Assembly: GCA_003402705.1 (NCBI GenBank) | Contig: QQNF01000003.1 | Coordinates: forward strand, 1 to 64,000 | Direction of reading: 5' to 3' | DNA length: 64,000 nt | Source of the DNA: Verrucomicrobiota bacterium | Lineage (GTDB): Bacteria; Verrucomicrobiota; Verrucomicrobiia; Verrucomicrobiales; V1-33 | Part shown: positions 63,594 through 64,000 of the stretch, piece after piece | Layout of the letters: the number at the start of each line of letters is the position of its first letter | How positions within the stretch are numbered: position 1 is the stretch's first letter | Made by a program: the position numbers and the translations under genes | The notes under the pieces: generated by a model | Seen by the model: only the letters and a program-made list of their open reading frames with translations | Databases searched by the model: none | Told to the model about the DNA's origin: nothing

Positions 63594-64000
63594 TCAAGCT
63601 GAGGGTTCACTGGCTGGCGCGGCATTGATGGTTCGCATCTCGCTGAGCAGCTTCATTTCGCTGTCGCCAAATGTGAACCGGTCGAGAAGTGCCCCGGGCA
63701 GCTGCAATGCGGCGAGGGTGAACGATTTGGTGCGCAGATCTTCGTCGAGTTTCGCTTTGAGGAGGTCGGTCTTCACCCTCTGGTAAAAACCGCGCGACCC
63801 CTCAGTGCATTCGCCCCAGATTTCAGAGGCGCCCACCCCTCGAGCTATCAGGGAGAGATACGCGAGCATCTGCTGGCCAACGCCGCTGCATCCCTTCGGA
63901 GCCATGGAGCCGAGAAATTCCAGACAAAGATTTCCGCTCCACAGTCGCCGGAGATGACTGAAGCCCACCGTGCGCCATATGCGGCCTTCTGGCATTTGCA
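63594..64000 (-). CDS. Hypothetical protein, N-terminus beyond right edge
   Basis: The frame runs from the stop at 63594 to the window edge without a stop, so the visible 135 codons are a C-terminal part; the ATG at 63995 could be internal. The middle (MLAYLSLIARGVGASEIWGE, CTEGSRGFYQRVK) recalls the end of a GNAT acetyltransferase-like fold in which aromatic residues follow the last strand, but I cannot confirm it. The tail is helical and leads into a small basic ORF 31 bp away. Same direction as the RNA repair genes. Confidence 0.6.
   Translation of the reverse strand, partial: QMPEGRIWRTVGFSHLRRLWSGNLCLEFLGSMAPKGCSGVGQQMLAYLSLIARGVGASEIWGECTEGSRGFYQRVKTDLLKAKLDEDLRTKSFTLAALQLPGALLDRFTFGDSEMKLLSEMRTINAAPASEPSA

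Overview
The window reads as chromosomal DNA from a GC-rich bacterium of the Planctomycetota-Verrucomicrobiota-Chlamydiota group, most likely a verrucomicrobium. The grounds are a DUF1552/DUF1592 pair, a DUF1501/DUF1549-DUF1553 pair, two sulfatases, secreted proteins with autotransporter-associated beta-strand (PATR) repeats, very large multidomain exported proteins and an ECF sigma/anti-sigma pair. Names come from motif reading and memory of families; no database search was possible. No rRNA, tRNA, CRISPR array or intact insertion sequence was seen.

Layout. 1-8441 (minus) is the N-terminal 2813 codons of a giant exported protein (PATR, lectin-like, PA14, choice-of-anchor Q and NHL regions) running off the left edge, coupled to a 108-codon secreted ORF. 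9306-16732 (minus) holds a small exported protein and a probable operon DUF1552 - DUF1592 cytochrome - sulfatase - YHYH/PEBP fusion. 17084-25935 (plus) is a tight three-gene glycan cluster: sialate O-acetylesterase, GH20-like hexosaminidase, polysaccharide deacetylase/PATR fusion; a PhoD-like phosphatase with its own terminator follows. 28520-32547 (minus) is a DUF1501/DUF1549-1553 pair, divergent from a GntR/LacI hybrid regulator (32891) that is followed by an operator-like inverted repeat and a large Ig/discoidin protein (34091). 38248-42586 has a TPR-sulfotransferase converging on an operon ECF sigma - anti-sigma - sulfatase. 42658-49049 (minus) has an SGNH hydrolase, the tail of a second SGNH gene and a 1712-residue zinc metalloprotease. 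Then come DUF3160, an ATP-grasp protein, a small Gly/Ser/His-rich protein and a trypsin-like protease.

The right end (54528-64000, minus) is different: cytoplasmic genes in one direction. It carries the bacterial RNA-repair pair Hen1 and Pnkp (Pnkp broken by an apparent one-base frameshift), then two adjacent P-loop ATPases, the second with nine 38-residue TPR-like repeats. This RNA repair plus STAND-like ATPase neighbourhood is the best candidate for an undescribed system.

Together the left and middle parts describe a polysaccharide specialist: sulfatases, deacetylases, esterases and a hexosaminidase work outside the cytoplasm on sulfated, acetylated, amino-sugar glycans, with local regulators. 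Four unrelated exported proteins share a C-terminal module ending in an FFR/FYR-type motif, suggesting a common surface or sorting module.
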